A stretch of DNA of 64,000 bases, taken from positions 4,288,599 to 4,352,598 of the forward strand of contig CAJSYZ010000004.1 in NCBI GenBank assembly GCA_910574455.1. Reading direction: 5' to 3'. Of this stretch, positions 21,889 through 33,263 are shown piece after piece. Source of the DNA: Trichaptum fuscoviolaceum (taxonomy: Eukaryota; Basidiomycota; Agaricomycetes; Hymenochaetales; Trichaptaceae). The notes under the pieces are model-generated. The model was given only the letters and a program-made list of their open reading frames with translations. It did no database searches and was not told where the DNA came from. Both the position numbers and the translations under genes were made by a program. Position 1 is the stretch's first letter; the number at the start of each line of letters is the position of its first letter.

Positions 21889-24299
21889 TCAGTACGCACA
21901 ATACGCGACACACAACAGCGGAAAACCAGCGTAAAGGCCGATCCAAAAAACGACGTTCCCCATAACTTTGTTGCGCTTGATTGCGGGGATGCGTCCGATA
22001 GCAATCAAGGGAATTTGTATGAGCTGTAAAGAAAAGGGGAGACGGATGAGATTAAAATCGTCAGAGGAGAGACTCTGTAATACTGACCTGCAGAGCAAAG
22101 AGATACATTCTAATCCAAACGAGAGGCATTAAGGCGCTTTCTTAAGCAATGCTCAGTAAAGGTACACATACCTGATCTTCTTTGTAACAATCGCCATCAC
22201 CAACTCGTGCAGACATGCCGAAAGAAAGAATGTCAAGAACATCGCACGCTTTTTCGACAAACCATAGCGCGAAATGCTGGACGTATATACATGTCGCGCT
22301 AAAAAGACATGCACGGGTTTATTCCACTTGCGCGCGAATTCATCCCACGAGGTCGAGTTCCACCAGTCTTCGTAGAACTGTCGATCGGCGAAGCTGCAGT
22401 TTACAGAGACAAAGATCAAAGACTAGTTTTGGGCAATATAAGCACGAGGTCTTACCGGGACAACTCAGCAAATCCATTGCATATACATTCTGAAGATGAC
22501 AAGACATGAGCACCAAGTTGTATTGCCCCAATAACATCAAACAGTCAAGCTGATATGACTTACCAAAGATGATATAGAATAGGAGTAAATACGCAACCAT
22601 AAAGGGTAGTGCCAAATCTAAGAGTGAACGCCAAAACGACTGTTGTCTACTAGTGGGGACAAGAGGGAGGATGAAGTTCTCCGTGATTGTGTAAAGAAGA
22701 GCGAACGTTCCAAAGGTCGCCACAGTCTTTTCAAACACGTAAAGAGGGCGTATCCTGTTATAAGAACGCAGACGGACAATCAGTTTTTGTTCGAAAGTGG
22801 TAACGGGAGAAGCAAAGAGATTCGCTTGAGAGATTCCCGACGTACTTCTTCGTCCTTGGGTATTCCAATTCATATACGAGCGTCGGGATTAACATGTACG
22901 TCGCAAAGTTTCCGACACTGATATTATCCGGCCAGCGCACATGTAATTCTCCTTGGCTTGTCAATTCCTCATCCAAGTCCAACAACTGACCGGCCAATTC
23001 TGAAACCTCTTTATCAGGGTGATATACAAGCGCGGTGTACTCGGGCGTATCACGGCCGCCCTTGCTACCTCCATTCTGAAGCTGATCTTTCATATCACGA
23101 GAGGTTGTTCCATTTGCGTCGTTTTGCGGAACGACTTGCAGGCGCTTCCGGAGTGCAACAGCCATGTCCCCGTCGATATATGACCGGGTTGTCCCATTCG
23201 GCAACGTGCTCAATTCCGAGCTCAGATTCGGCGTTCCATAACCCTCTCCACTAACGTTTTTACTCGCCGCTCCAGAGGGCATTGGATCCGTCCCCGCCGA
23301 GAGAGCTCGTGCACGAGCTTCGACTAAAGCAGAATCCCACCCCCCAACTTTTGAGGTAGCTGACCGAAGAGAGGTGAATGCAGATTGAAAGTCACGGTGC
23401 ACTTTTTGGAGATGACCATTCGTAGCCATGTATGAATGCATTTTCATGATCATGACAATAGAATGGAGGGTCAAAAAGCCTGATTGAACCCATGGCCATT
23501 GTCTGGTTCAATCCATAAGAGACAAAAGTATACTTAATTCAGCAACTAAAGTGAAGAGATAGAATACGACATGCCTGTTAAAAGTCCAAAGTATAGCAAT
23601 AGATAAGACCAAAGTCTGGAATGTGAGCTGAATGATCACGCCTGTGAAATAATAGTTCATGATATTCTTCTTCAATGCTGTGGCAAACAACACGCTAAAT
23701 CCCGTGCTGAGGACCAGCACACCGTCAGAAAGGGCAAGCGTAATTGCATCTTGGGAGAACATGGCAGCGAAAGCAAGCTCGATAGGGTAGCCTTGTTTCT
23801 CGTAGGATGTGACGTAGTTTTGGACAACGAGAAGGAACATGGATATCCAGAAAAGAGCGAAAAAGCCCTGTGCAAAGCAAGACATCGCATGTGTCAGAAG
23901 AACCATTTGAGTAAGCTGCCTAATCAGAAAGGCGTACTCGGAATTCATTTGGTTGACGCGTGTCTTGAGGGTCGAACACACTGTTGCGAGGTACGAAGCT
24001 CAAGACAGCCTTTGACTTCTTGCCCTTTGAAGAACGGAAAGGCTTTGATACATAGAGCGTACCGTCCGTGGTCTCGATGCCACCGCTTTGCGTTCTCGTC
24101 AACTTCGACACATCTCCTTCGTTTTTCAATATATCTAGGGGTTTATTGTTTGTGATACCTCTACGAAAGAGGACGCCCGTCATGAATTAGCTCGGTTCTA
24201 TGGGAGTAATGAAAGGACGAACTTTGTGTTCAGTGCGGCTGCGGACATTTCGACCTCAGCATTCGTGCGGCCATCGAAGGCAACTTGAGCAGCAGCCAT
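21889..24299 (-). CDS. sterol O-acyltransferase (ACAT/ARE family, MBOAT)
   Basis: ER membrane enzyme that esterifies sterols, mainly ergosterol in fungi, with acyl-CoA for storage in lipid droplets. The gene begins MAAAQVAFDGRTNAEVEMSA. A basic soluble N-terminal part follows, then repeated membrane segments (FFALFWISMFLLVV, IIQLTFQTLVLSIAILW, LDLALPFMVAYLLLFYIIF). The MBOAT acyl-CoA motif FYEDWWN is followed by STSWDEFARKWNKPVHVFL, and the catalytic-His block is FFLSACLHELVMAI. The C-terminal helix is VVFWIGLYAGFPLLCVAYC. A hydrophilic loop of about 150 residues (VGGWDSALVEARARALSAG through YTALVYHPDKEVSE) sits between the membrane segments. DGAT1 is the alternative family; the FYEDWWN form and loop favour the sterol branch. 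The gene is divergent from EMC5 across a 351-bp shared upstream region. Confidence 0.88.
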
Positions 24300-24650
24300 A
24301 ATAAATTAAGTCGGGCTATCTAAGGCTGGTGTCGACAGGTAGAAGATGGCTGATAGAAGAAAAGGAACGGCGAGGAGTGGCCTACACGATGCAGGCCGTG
24401 AAGGTTTGATGGTTTGAGGGGCGACAGTGTCTGACGTAGTAAACATACTAAGCACCGGCGTCATAACAAGTTCAATTACTGTTTGAGTGACAAACGCGCG
24501 CTTATTTACACCCCTGACTGAGTGGTAAACCGTTCCCACGATCCAGCGTCCGGACACAGCGGACGCGCTCCGTTCGTTCGACACACATGTCGTCGGACAC
24601 GCTTTTAACAACCAGCTCATCCGTACTTCGACGTGCAGAATAAAAGAAGA
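24300..24650. promoter_or_regulatory. divergent promoter, sterol acyltransferase / EMC5
   Basis: 351 bp separate the two start codons, so both upstream regions must overlap. Both products act in the ER membrane. No binding motif was identified with confidence. Confidence 0.5.
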
Positions 24651-25223
24651 ATGTTTGCACGTGTCGTTCTTCTCGTGGCGGTAGCTACACTGTTGCACAG
24701 TGAGTAAATGTGTGCGCCAGATAGTAAACCGTCCCCTCGCTGACAATCCGCAAATTACACAGCTGCATTTTCAGCATACGAACGTGAGCACGATTGGCTC
24801 AACCTATTTTACTTGCGGCTTAATCTTTGGTTCCTTCATTCTCCGTATAGATTTGTCCCACTTGAAAGCTCTCGGAAAGCCGGAAGGATCGCTACCTCAG
24901 GATGTGCGTACCTTCATGTGCTCGACTACGAAAAAACAGACGACTAACTAATACACATCCTGCGAATCTCAGATTGTAGTTGAAGCACTTGTTGCCTTAC
25001 TTCTGGGAATTGTGGGTGCGAGTCTCAGTGCTCCGGAATTGAAAGAGATTACATGGCGAAGTGAAATGAAGAAGCGGTGAGTTTTATTTTCTTCCGTTCT
25101 AAACGTTTGATTGACCTGTCACATTGCAGTAAAATTGATGATATGGACTCGCGTTTATCTCTCGCAAACTGGAATACCCGAGGGAGAGAGCTGTTTGGGA
25201 GTATTTCTGTGCCCACCAAGTAA
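24651..25223 (+). CDS. EMC5: ER membrane protein complex subunit 5 (EMC5/MMGT1)
   Basis: EMC5 is a core membrane subunit of the EMC insertase, and its animal homologues are also called membrane magnesium transporters. Five exons give about 106 residues, the usual size. The first transmembrane segment is at 4-20 (RVVLLVAVATLLHTAFS), then AYEHLSHLKALGKPEGSLPQ, then a second transmembrane segment (VVEALVALLLGIVGAS). The conserved ELKEITWRSEMKKR and IDDMDSRLSLANWNTRGREL end the protein at VPTK-stop. Exon 2 encodes only about 7 residues. The gene is intact. A decayed copy of its 3' half lies at 5400-5945 on the other strand. Confidence 0.92.
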
Positions 25224-25784
25224 ACCCGGGATACTGCTTGCTACATTGACTTTCTGTCCTTTATCATGAGGTTCGACAGACATGTACGTATAGATAGTAC
25301 CATGCTTCTAATTTGATTATTCTTCCTGCAGTTGTTCACGAATCTAGCCACCTCTAGAAGGAGAACATCGAAGATCACGAAGACTAGTATCAACACACAT
25401 TTGTCATAGCCATATTGCTTAGCTGCCGTCCTTCTTAGCACCAGCTATATACAAGTATCTACCGTTCGACATCAATGATCCTCAATTCGTCTCGCTAGCG
25501 GAGAAGAATACTAGCGACCTCCGCTCCTCCCTTGCTTCGTACTAAGCTCTGTTAACTCGCTCTTGTGCGCTTCATTGTGACTTTCAGTCGAGACTCGATT
25601 AAGACAATAATGGTTCGATCGGCAGGTATACCTCGATTTCATCGTCTTCGCAGGATCAGGCCCATGATACAAATGGTAATTATTTCGCGACTGGTAAACT
25701 TCCTGTAGGCTAAAAGGAAGGCCCAGTTGCGAAGCCAGCAGTTCCAACCTGAGCTATGTACTCGTATTTGCATATACTTATACT
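25224..25784. other. intergenic spacer, partly duplicated
   Basis: The first ~220 bp after EMC5 are also present, diverged, next to the EMC5 fragment at 5400-5945. The last ~50 bp before the copy B stop resemble the sequence just after the copy A stop. No gene was seen. Confidence 0.5.
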
Positions 25785-27997
25785 TCATAGGTTCTCGGCC
25801 GATAACCATCGCTTTAATAACTCCAATGATTCGACGGGCTTATCGAAAGGGACCTAAATAGTGTGCAAGTGATCAGCTATCATAATGGCATCGAAATGTC
25901 TGGCTCACCAAGTGTCCGGCACCATAGATTGTTGCAAACGTCAAGTCTCCGTAAGTCCTGAACTTGCCCACTGCCTCCCCGTTAATGGTCCACTCTTTAA
26001 GGGCTTGAGCCCTGAAACCCTCTTGGCCAGTCCATTGCATCTCTGACGTCCATCGTTCGTTGGCAACCCAGTTTCCGATCCAGTCGTATGTGCCGGCATA
26101 GATGAGCACCCGCACGCCATGCTCTAACAGCTCGGATACATACAACTCATTCAGGTGCAACGGATCTCCAGCTGCCCAAAAGGCTATATTGACAGCCCAT
26201 GAAACAGAACTAAAGTTCCTCGCTGCTGGGTCTATGCCAATTTCCTCGCGTACCCAAGGCTGATTGAGATAATCCACGATGTACCTAACGTGCTTTACTG
26301 AGTAGCAGGTCGACAACAATGATTAATCGGAAAGCATACTCTGTTTCTTCGTAACATAGATCAGATCCCGGAGCACATTTCTTGGTAATGTCATAAGGAT
26401 TCAGACCTTTATTCGACAGGTTAGCGTCGGGGAACGCGGCGAATAAGTTCACGCACCGCTGCTAAAGTAGGTCGATCCAAGTTCGTCACTACAAAAATTT
26501 AGCGCGACTCTACAGTCCATGAGGTCTAGGCTGTAAATGCACTTCTGTTATATACCCCTTTTACAGCACGGCAACTACGAAGAATATTAGCTTTTTTTGA
26601 GATTTATTCGATGTAATTCTATACGCACAGCTTGCTTCATGCACACACATGCCCTTCAGTCATCGATTAGATTCATTCATAATCTATAGGTACGAACAAG
26701 AACTCACGATACCGACAGAACGGGCTGCAATGCAGCACTGGTGCATGCAATATCATACGAAGAGTACGTTAAACTATCAGATATGTATTTTAGCGTCATT
26801 GGGATTTGGTCATGCGTCAGGCTTACTGAAAGAAATTCGTTGCTTCGTTCCCTATTCATTGCACTGGAGTCAATCGAATGTAGCAATTCTGAATTCAGTT
26901 TGGAAAGCACACCTATCAAAACTGATTTCAGGTTTACTGGCGTGACTCCCTTATCTACTATGTAGTTTCGCATTCTGGTCATAGATTTCGGTTGCGTATA
27001 CTGGTAGATAACGGCCCTAAAAAATTGTGTAAGAAGACGTCTGAATCGCTAAATAAGGATCTTCCGTACAGCATATGATTCTCCGCTTAGGTGGAAACCC
27101 CGGCCTTTGAATTTGGTGAACGTCTCAAAGAATATGACAACGAAGGCAGCGATATCCTTTGCAGCCTCTTCTGTTGTTGCCTATTTTGGAGAATATCTAA
27201 TAAAACCGTCACAGACTTTTAACTGGAGACTGACCACTATCTCTCCATAATCAGCGTAAGAATAACCAACACCTACTGGTTGTGAAGAAGATATTCGCTT
27301 GTGAATTCCATGAGTAAGGATTGTATTTTGTGGAATTGCTCTCCTGAATTGAGCAGGGTCCTATCATGCAGAGGATCAAGTGTTAGCCAAGACCAAGAAG
27401 CTCCTCAGAGAAGAGCGATGTTATTACCCAGCTCCATCAGCATTCCCACTGAAGAGGAGCTTCCGGGACCTACGGTAGTATGTGGTAAACAATGTAGACA
27501 CGAATATTGAGGATATGCCGCTTACCGCCATTCGTCCAGAGCATAACGTCGTCACTGTCTGAGTCGCTTCTGCTCTCGAAGAAATAGAAGAATAAATGGC
27601 GCGCTCCAATGTCGATATACCCAGTATAAGCACTATGGGTCGATTTTCAACACACTTAAGCTTCCGTTGACAAGTTCCAGGAGAACAGAACTTACGCAAC
27701 GTTTCCATCACAGAAAGAAGATTTTTGGATACGAGCCGACCGTCCCGGAAATGCAGGATGAGACAGGATGGAGAACTAGTCGGTTGACAAGGACGATAGC
27801 TCTGCACCATGACCTAGAAACAGCTGCATAAATAATATGGTATCTGGTGATATTGATTCCACTCACGCTTGCGACTCTTTGTTAGTTACAAAAGTGACTT
27901 GTTCTACTGGTATGCTGTTGAAGCTTGCGATAACAGTCATAAAGCATAGAGATGCCGCTGAGAGCCAATGCAACAGTACTTTTGACGACTTCATCAT
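25785..27997 (-). pseudogene. serine carboxypeptidase S10 pseudogene (copy B)
   Basis: This is closest to copy A in exons and introns, but broken. Exon 2 carries an in-frame TAG (27778-27776) where copy A has CAG and copy C has AGT. The exon 1/exon 2 junction no longer keeps phase with consensus splice sites. In the block after GESYA, a 4-nt net insertion between 26949 and 26972 shifts the frame and creates a stop soon after IYDQNAKL. The catalytic blocks are still readable: [20 protein letters not shown] and GAGHL (copies A and C have GAGHM). The start (MMKSSKVLLHWLSAASLCF) and the stop are preserved. I recorded the breaks and did not attempt to repair the frame. Confidence 0.85.
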
Positions 27998-28442
27998 GAT
28001 ACCAGAGCTTTGCAGAGCAACAGCTTTATCACCAAGCTTTGACTGGTGGACCAGCCGCAAAGATTGCTATTATTACGAGCAGAATATAAGGGACAACCTG
28101 GTTTCAGCGGGGAAGGGCTTCGTAGTCCTCATTTCTGCTGATGGCTCTTATAGGTCAAGGAAGTAGTATTTGATGTTAAATAGCCGATTATTGCATCATT
28201 GCGGACCTGCGGAAAGGGCACTCCACATGCAACTCATGATCGACGCGGAGAACGGATAAGAAAATCGGGAAAGTGACGGAAATTGGACCGGTTTGGGTCA
28301 ATACTATACGGCAGCTGAAATATAGATCGCTTAAAATGGTCCGCCGTCGGCCGGTGGGATGGGACATAGCACTCACTCATACATACAAGCGTGGATGTTC
28401 TGTACTGTACAGTAGAAACAGACTTCCTTGGGTATGAGTCCT
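27998..28442. other. intergenic between carboxypeptidase copies B and C
   Basis: Upstream region of copy B and 3' flank of copy C. Open frames are short and lack domains. Confidence 0.4.
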
Positions 28443-30634
28443 TCATAAATTTTTAATAGATAACCATCGTTTTACCAGCTCCAGCGACTCTGCAGGCTTA
28501 TCATGGGGAACCTATACAGCACGTAAGTCACTTGTCTAGCAGGCAATGATTTTCGACTTACCATGTGTCCAGCACCATAGATTGTCGCAAACGTCAAGTT
28601 TGCGAACGACCTAAACTTGCCCATTGGTTCTCCTTTAATCTTCCATTCTTTGAGGTCTTGGGAACGGAAACCCTCCTGTCCAGACCACTCCATCTCCAAT
28701 GTCCAGCGTTCGTTAGCAACCCAGTCTGCACTTGCATCGTACGTGCCTGCATAATTGAGTACACGCACACCGCGTTCTAAGAGCTCGGCAACATAGAACT
28801 CGGTCTGATGCAATGCATCTCCCGCTTTTTCGAATCCCGTGTTGACGTCCCATGAAACGGGAGTGAAGTTCCTCGCAGATGGGTCAATACCAATTTTCTC
28901 GCGCACCCAAGGTTGATTAAGATAATCCGTTATATAGCTAAAAAGAGCCAGAATATCATTATACGGGATTATATACACAAGTCGGACACATACTCTGTTT
29001 CCTCGTAGCACAAAGTAGAACCTGGAGCACATTTCTTGCTGATATCATAGGGATTCCGGCCTACAAGAACATGTCAATTGATGGCAAGGAAACATAGCGA
29101 AATCGCCGTACCACTGATAGAATAGGGCGTGCTCAGTTCATTCTCACAGAAGTTGAGCGCGCCCTGGCAATCGATGAAGTCCAGTCTATCGATGCAGTTT
29201 TGTTGGACAGCCTTCTTACAACGCGGTAGCTACGAAAGCAAACGATGATCAATTAGGAGCAGAAGGACGAACCCTCCACGCGTACGTACAGCTTGTTTCA
29301 TGCGTACACAGGTTCTGTGATTTAATGTTTAGTAATTTCTATCGAAACGCATTTACTAAAAAAAAGCTCACGATATCGGCAAAACAGGTTCCAGTGCGGC
29401 ACTGGTGCATGCAGTGTCGTACGATGAATACAGCACGCTAGCATACCATTCAACTCTGGTAAATAACAAACGAAGAGTCGAGCTCACTGGAAGTAGCTCG
29501 TTGCCCCGTTTCCTGGCCACAACACATTAAACAAGACGAAGTACACCTGCCCAGAGATAGCTTACCTATTAGGATAGACTTCAAGTTCACCGGCGTCACT
29601 CCTTTCTCGACTAGCCTTGCATTGCCGTCGTGGATCTCGGCTGCGAATACGGGCAAATAACGACCCTTAAAAGATGGTATTCGCGTCACGAAGTCGCAGT
29701 GTATTGACTAGAAGATGCGTACTGCAAACGACTCCCCACTCAAATGGAAACCTCGGCCTTTGAATTTAGGGAAGGTCTCAAAGAATGTAACAATGAATGC
29801 AGCAATATCCTTTGCTGCCTCCTCGGACGTCACCTTTTGCACAATGATTGAATAAATGTCGCATTGGCAAGTAGTGGGTAACATACCGCAATCTCCCCAA
29901 ATTCGGCATAAGAATAGCCTACGCCAACAGGTTGGTCGATGAAGAAGATATTCGCATGCGAGTTCCAGGAGTACGGGTTAAACTTGGTCGAGTTACTGTC
30001 CTGGATTGAACAGGGCCCTATCAGAAGGATTCAATGTTGGCGTTCAAGACCCTGAAACATAGGAATTGAAAGGAATACCTAGTTCCATTAACATCCCCAG
30101 AGCAGATGAACCACCTGGACCTGCAACACTATGTCGTGAATATGATATATATAGACTTGGGAGGCAACGACACGCACCGCCGTTCGTCCATAGCATGACA
30201 TCGTCGTTATCAGGGTCGTCTCTACTCTCGAAGAAATAGAAGAACAAATGTCGGGTTCCAGCATCAATGTACCCAGTGTAGGCCCTGCATGCCGATTTTT
30301 TCAACTATGTGTTATGCATCTCGAGGGAGTACTTGCTTACGCTACTTCTCCGTCACAAAACGACGATTTCTTGATGCGAGCCGAATGTCCAGGGAATGCA
30401 GCATGAGATAAGACAGTGAAACTGTCTGTTAACAAGGAGGACAGCTCTACGCCATGACTAAAAACCGCAGTCAGTGAGAGTCATTCTAGAGAAATAAGTC
30501 TACACGTACCCAGCCGGTACCGGGCTGTTGAAGGAAATCTGCTCTCCAATAAAGTTGTCATATCTTGCACTGACAGTCATCAAGCCCAAGAGGCCAGTGT
30601 AAAGCCAAAACAGTAAGCCATAAACGAACTCCAT
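28443..30634 (-). CDS. serine carboxypeptidase, S10 family (copy C)
   Basis: Third copy of the family in the window, in tandem with copy B, more diverged from A and B than these are from each other. The exons join in frame. The N-terminal hydrophobic signal-like segment [20 protein letters not shown] is followed by [19 protein letters not shown] and the canonical GGPGGSS oxyanion loop. The nucleophile motif is [13 protein letters not shown], the Asp block [12 protein letters not shown] and the His block GAGHMVPHDKP. The cysteine cluster [20 protein letters not shown] matches copy A. No premature stop or phase break was found. The expected role is secreted or vacuolar C-terminal peptide trimming. 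The specificity is unknown. Confidence 0.87.
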
Positions 30635-31510
30635 CCTTCGAAGTAGTTGCAGGTCAAGCTGTAGGTTGAATCAGCAACTAAGTTGACGGTGGGTATTGTC
30701 AAAAGCCAGCGGTGGTGCTTTTGAGCTTTATACACGCTCTCATGTAGTTCGTTGAAGCATACAAGAGCAATATTTCAACGTTCTTTGCATCACTGCGGAG
30801 AGAAGGTGTCCATGCGACTCAGTTTGAATTGGGCTGCGCTTCCTGCGGCAGATAAGATTTTCGGACCCGGCGCCGGGAACTTCAAGTTGAAGCCTGGGAA
30901 AACGTAAGTAAACCGGCCCTCAGGTCGGACCTATCACTGATCAGGCACATCACGATTTAGTAGATAATTGTAATTACTTCCGGGATAGCTCGGACTTCCG
31001 GGCTTGGAGGTTCCGACTGAGAGCCTGAGACTGCGTCCGATCTGTGGCTCGAGGACAGTCAAAGAGCTGTAGTCTCAATTATTGCCTCTCCGTTTTGCTT
31101 CCTGTTAGTTTCAAGACCAAGCTGGCTATCAAAAACTCCGAAATCAGATTATCAGGAACCGGGCATAGTGTGCACAAAAATCATGCCCATCAATTGTTAC
31201 AGCGTATAAATTGCGCAGATTGGCCCGGGTTAACCTCTAGAATTGCTACTTTATTAGTAGTCATATACTTTACATTATCAGAGATATGCGATTATAGCTT
31301 TCTTTGATTCGATAGACATTCTCTAACACATCGAGAAAAATACTTAGGTGATCTTGAAGGAGTTGTGCCCTCCGTATCACTTTGCGGGTTTATTCATAGA
31401 GAATCCAGCATGCGATCAGATATACTGGGACTCCTGGGCGCTCGACCATTGATTACTACAGCCTATCACGCCGCAATGTAGATCAGCGAAGTCTTCAGCC
31501 AAGAATATAA
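30635..31510. other. intergenic
   Basis: Holds the copy C upstream region and the 3' end of the F-box gene. The latter may extend to about 31463 if a final intron (donor at 31528) joins a nine-codon exon. Nothing else was recognised. Confidence 0.4.
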
Positions 31511-33184
31511 TTAAGTACACACCTTCGAATTAGAGTGCCATACCAGCTCAGTCCCCTGAAGCAGGTTATCTCGGAAAGCTTTATCGTCGATTGAGGGACA
31601 ATTAACGATTTCTATATTTCTGAGCAAAGGCTTCGCGCGGGGACGTTCGTCACTTGCGCTTCTAATGAGATCAAGAAATTGTCTGTGAATTCGGGACGAG
31701 TCTTCGATACGCAGCATCTCTAGTTGCTCTCCCAATCTCCAGTCTGGAAGTGGAAAATTTCCTTTCAATGTCAGAGCTCGAAGGTTGGGGTGGTATTGCA
31801 ACATTTTTTCGACATTTTTGACGTCACTTTCGTCCACCTCGACACTCAGAGACAGGCTCCTGAGGTTTTTGCCTCCAAACGATGTATCCTTGAAAAAAGG
31901 ACGGAACCACTTTGAATACTGTTCTTCCGTGTACATCCAAAGCCGAAGATCTAGGTGCTCTACATTCGGAAATTTTAATCCGTTCGCCAAACGGGCGAAT
32001 TGCTTTGGCCGGACACCCTCCACATCGATTTTTAGTTTCGAGACTGAAGGAAGGTTGACAGGATCATCGTCTTCCCTCCGATCAAATTCGACTAGGGTGA
32101 GCTTGATGGATAGCTCATCAAGGATCTCGGATTCCTCGAAACTCTGAAGAAAATCCAAGAGCAAGTCAGTGTCCCAAGATGAACGTTCGCTATCCCTGCC
32201 CTGGTCCCAATCTGACCCGAGGGCGAGATGCAAACTCGTCAATTGGCCAATGCCAATGAAATTGTCTGTCGGAATGTGGTTCGAAAGAGCGAGTTCTTTG
32301 AGGGCCGGAATTTTCCAACTTCTAAAGAACATTTTCTTCAGTTCCTCCGCCTCCTCTGCGTCGTCGTCCGCTAGGTCATTGTCAAAAGTCCACTCGGGTT
32401 CCCAGTACTCCAGGCGTAGCGTCTTCAGCGCACAAAAATTCACCTCGTCGTACGATTCACGCAAGTGCGTAAGGAAGCTCGATGTATGCGGTTTATCCTC
32501 CATTGCCCGAATGGTGAGCTCCTGTAAGCGGTGGACTGCGGGTTTAATAGCGTGCATGATGGCGATTAGCTCTTCCGTTGAGCTGAAGCTATCGCAGTCA
32601 ATTTCGACGGCCAGAGCCTTGCCTCTGCTCAACGTAAGATAGAGCTCAGGGTCCATGTTGCGCTTAGCCGTGAATTTCATGAACGTCCAGAGTTTGGGCG
32701 TCCTCACTGCAATCTGACGATACCGACGACAGACGCAGGCGATAGACTTCGTAACCTTGTCTCTATCCCTTCCTGCAAACTCAAAGGCATATTCAAATAT
32801 GCTGGCAAGAATTTCGTCGGGGAAAGAGGCCATTCCGGATTGCTGCATAAGCGGCATAAACTTTCGGGAAAGCTCCGGTATCGCAGACTCTACCATGCCG
32901 GAGATTGCAGAGAGCGTCGCAGACAATGACTTTAACGTCTGCAAGGTTGAGATTACTTGTGACGTATCGTTTCGACGTCCACATAGCAGAGTGGAAGTAA
33001 ACAATCTGGAGAAGGAACGTGAGATGGACCGCGCTTGTCTCTGCCAATGTACTCACCCATCCGATGTAAGAAGTTGATCAGCCCTTATTGATCCGTTCCC
33101 TTTAGAGGACTTCCGAATGAGGGACAAGAGTTCTATTGCGCGGTCAACATCGACTGAGCTCAACTGAACGTCTTCCGGATCCAT
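31511..33184 (-). CDS. F-box protein with leucine-rich-like C-terminus
   Basis: Two exons joined by an intron near 33004-33055. Exon 1 starts MDPEDVQLSSVDVDRAIELL. The F-box is SFPDEILASIFEYAFEFAG followed by VCRRYRQIAVRTPKLWTF, the usual PxEIlxxIF...CxxWrxia layout of basidiomycete F-box proteins. The rest alternates LTIRAMED-, LKTLRLEYW-, LKELALSNH-, LRSLSLSVEV- and LRALTLKGN-type segments, resembling irregular leucine-rich repeats. Such proteins act as SCF substrate receptors, a class greatly expanded in agaricomycetes, and the target is unknown. The annotated stop at 31511 assumes that the last exon reads through VCT; a donor at that point makes the exact C-terminus uncertain. Four ACGCGT boxes lie just upstream. 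Confidence 0.8.
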
Positions 33185-33206
33185 ATCGTTAGCCCGCAGC
33201 TATAAG

Positions 33207-33263
33207 ACGCGTAAATAACGCGTCTATAGTGCAAGAAACGCGTAAATACGCTAGTGAACGCGT
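33207..33263 (-). promoter_or_regulatory. cluster of four ACGCGT (MCB) boxes upstream of the F-box gene
   Basis: ACGCGT occurs at 33207-33212, 33218-33223, 33238-33243 and 33258-33263, within 57 bp and 23-79 bp upstream of the F-box ATG. ACGCGT is the MluI cell-cycle box bound by the MBF (Mbp1/Swi6-type) factor of ascomycete yeasts and active in G1/S transcription. Its use here is inferred from the motif only. Confidence 0.55.
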
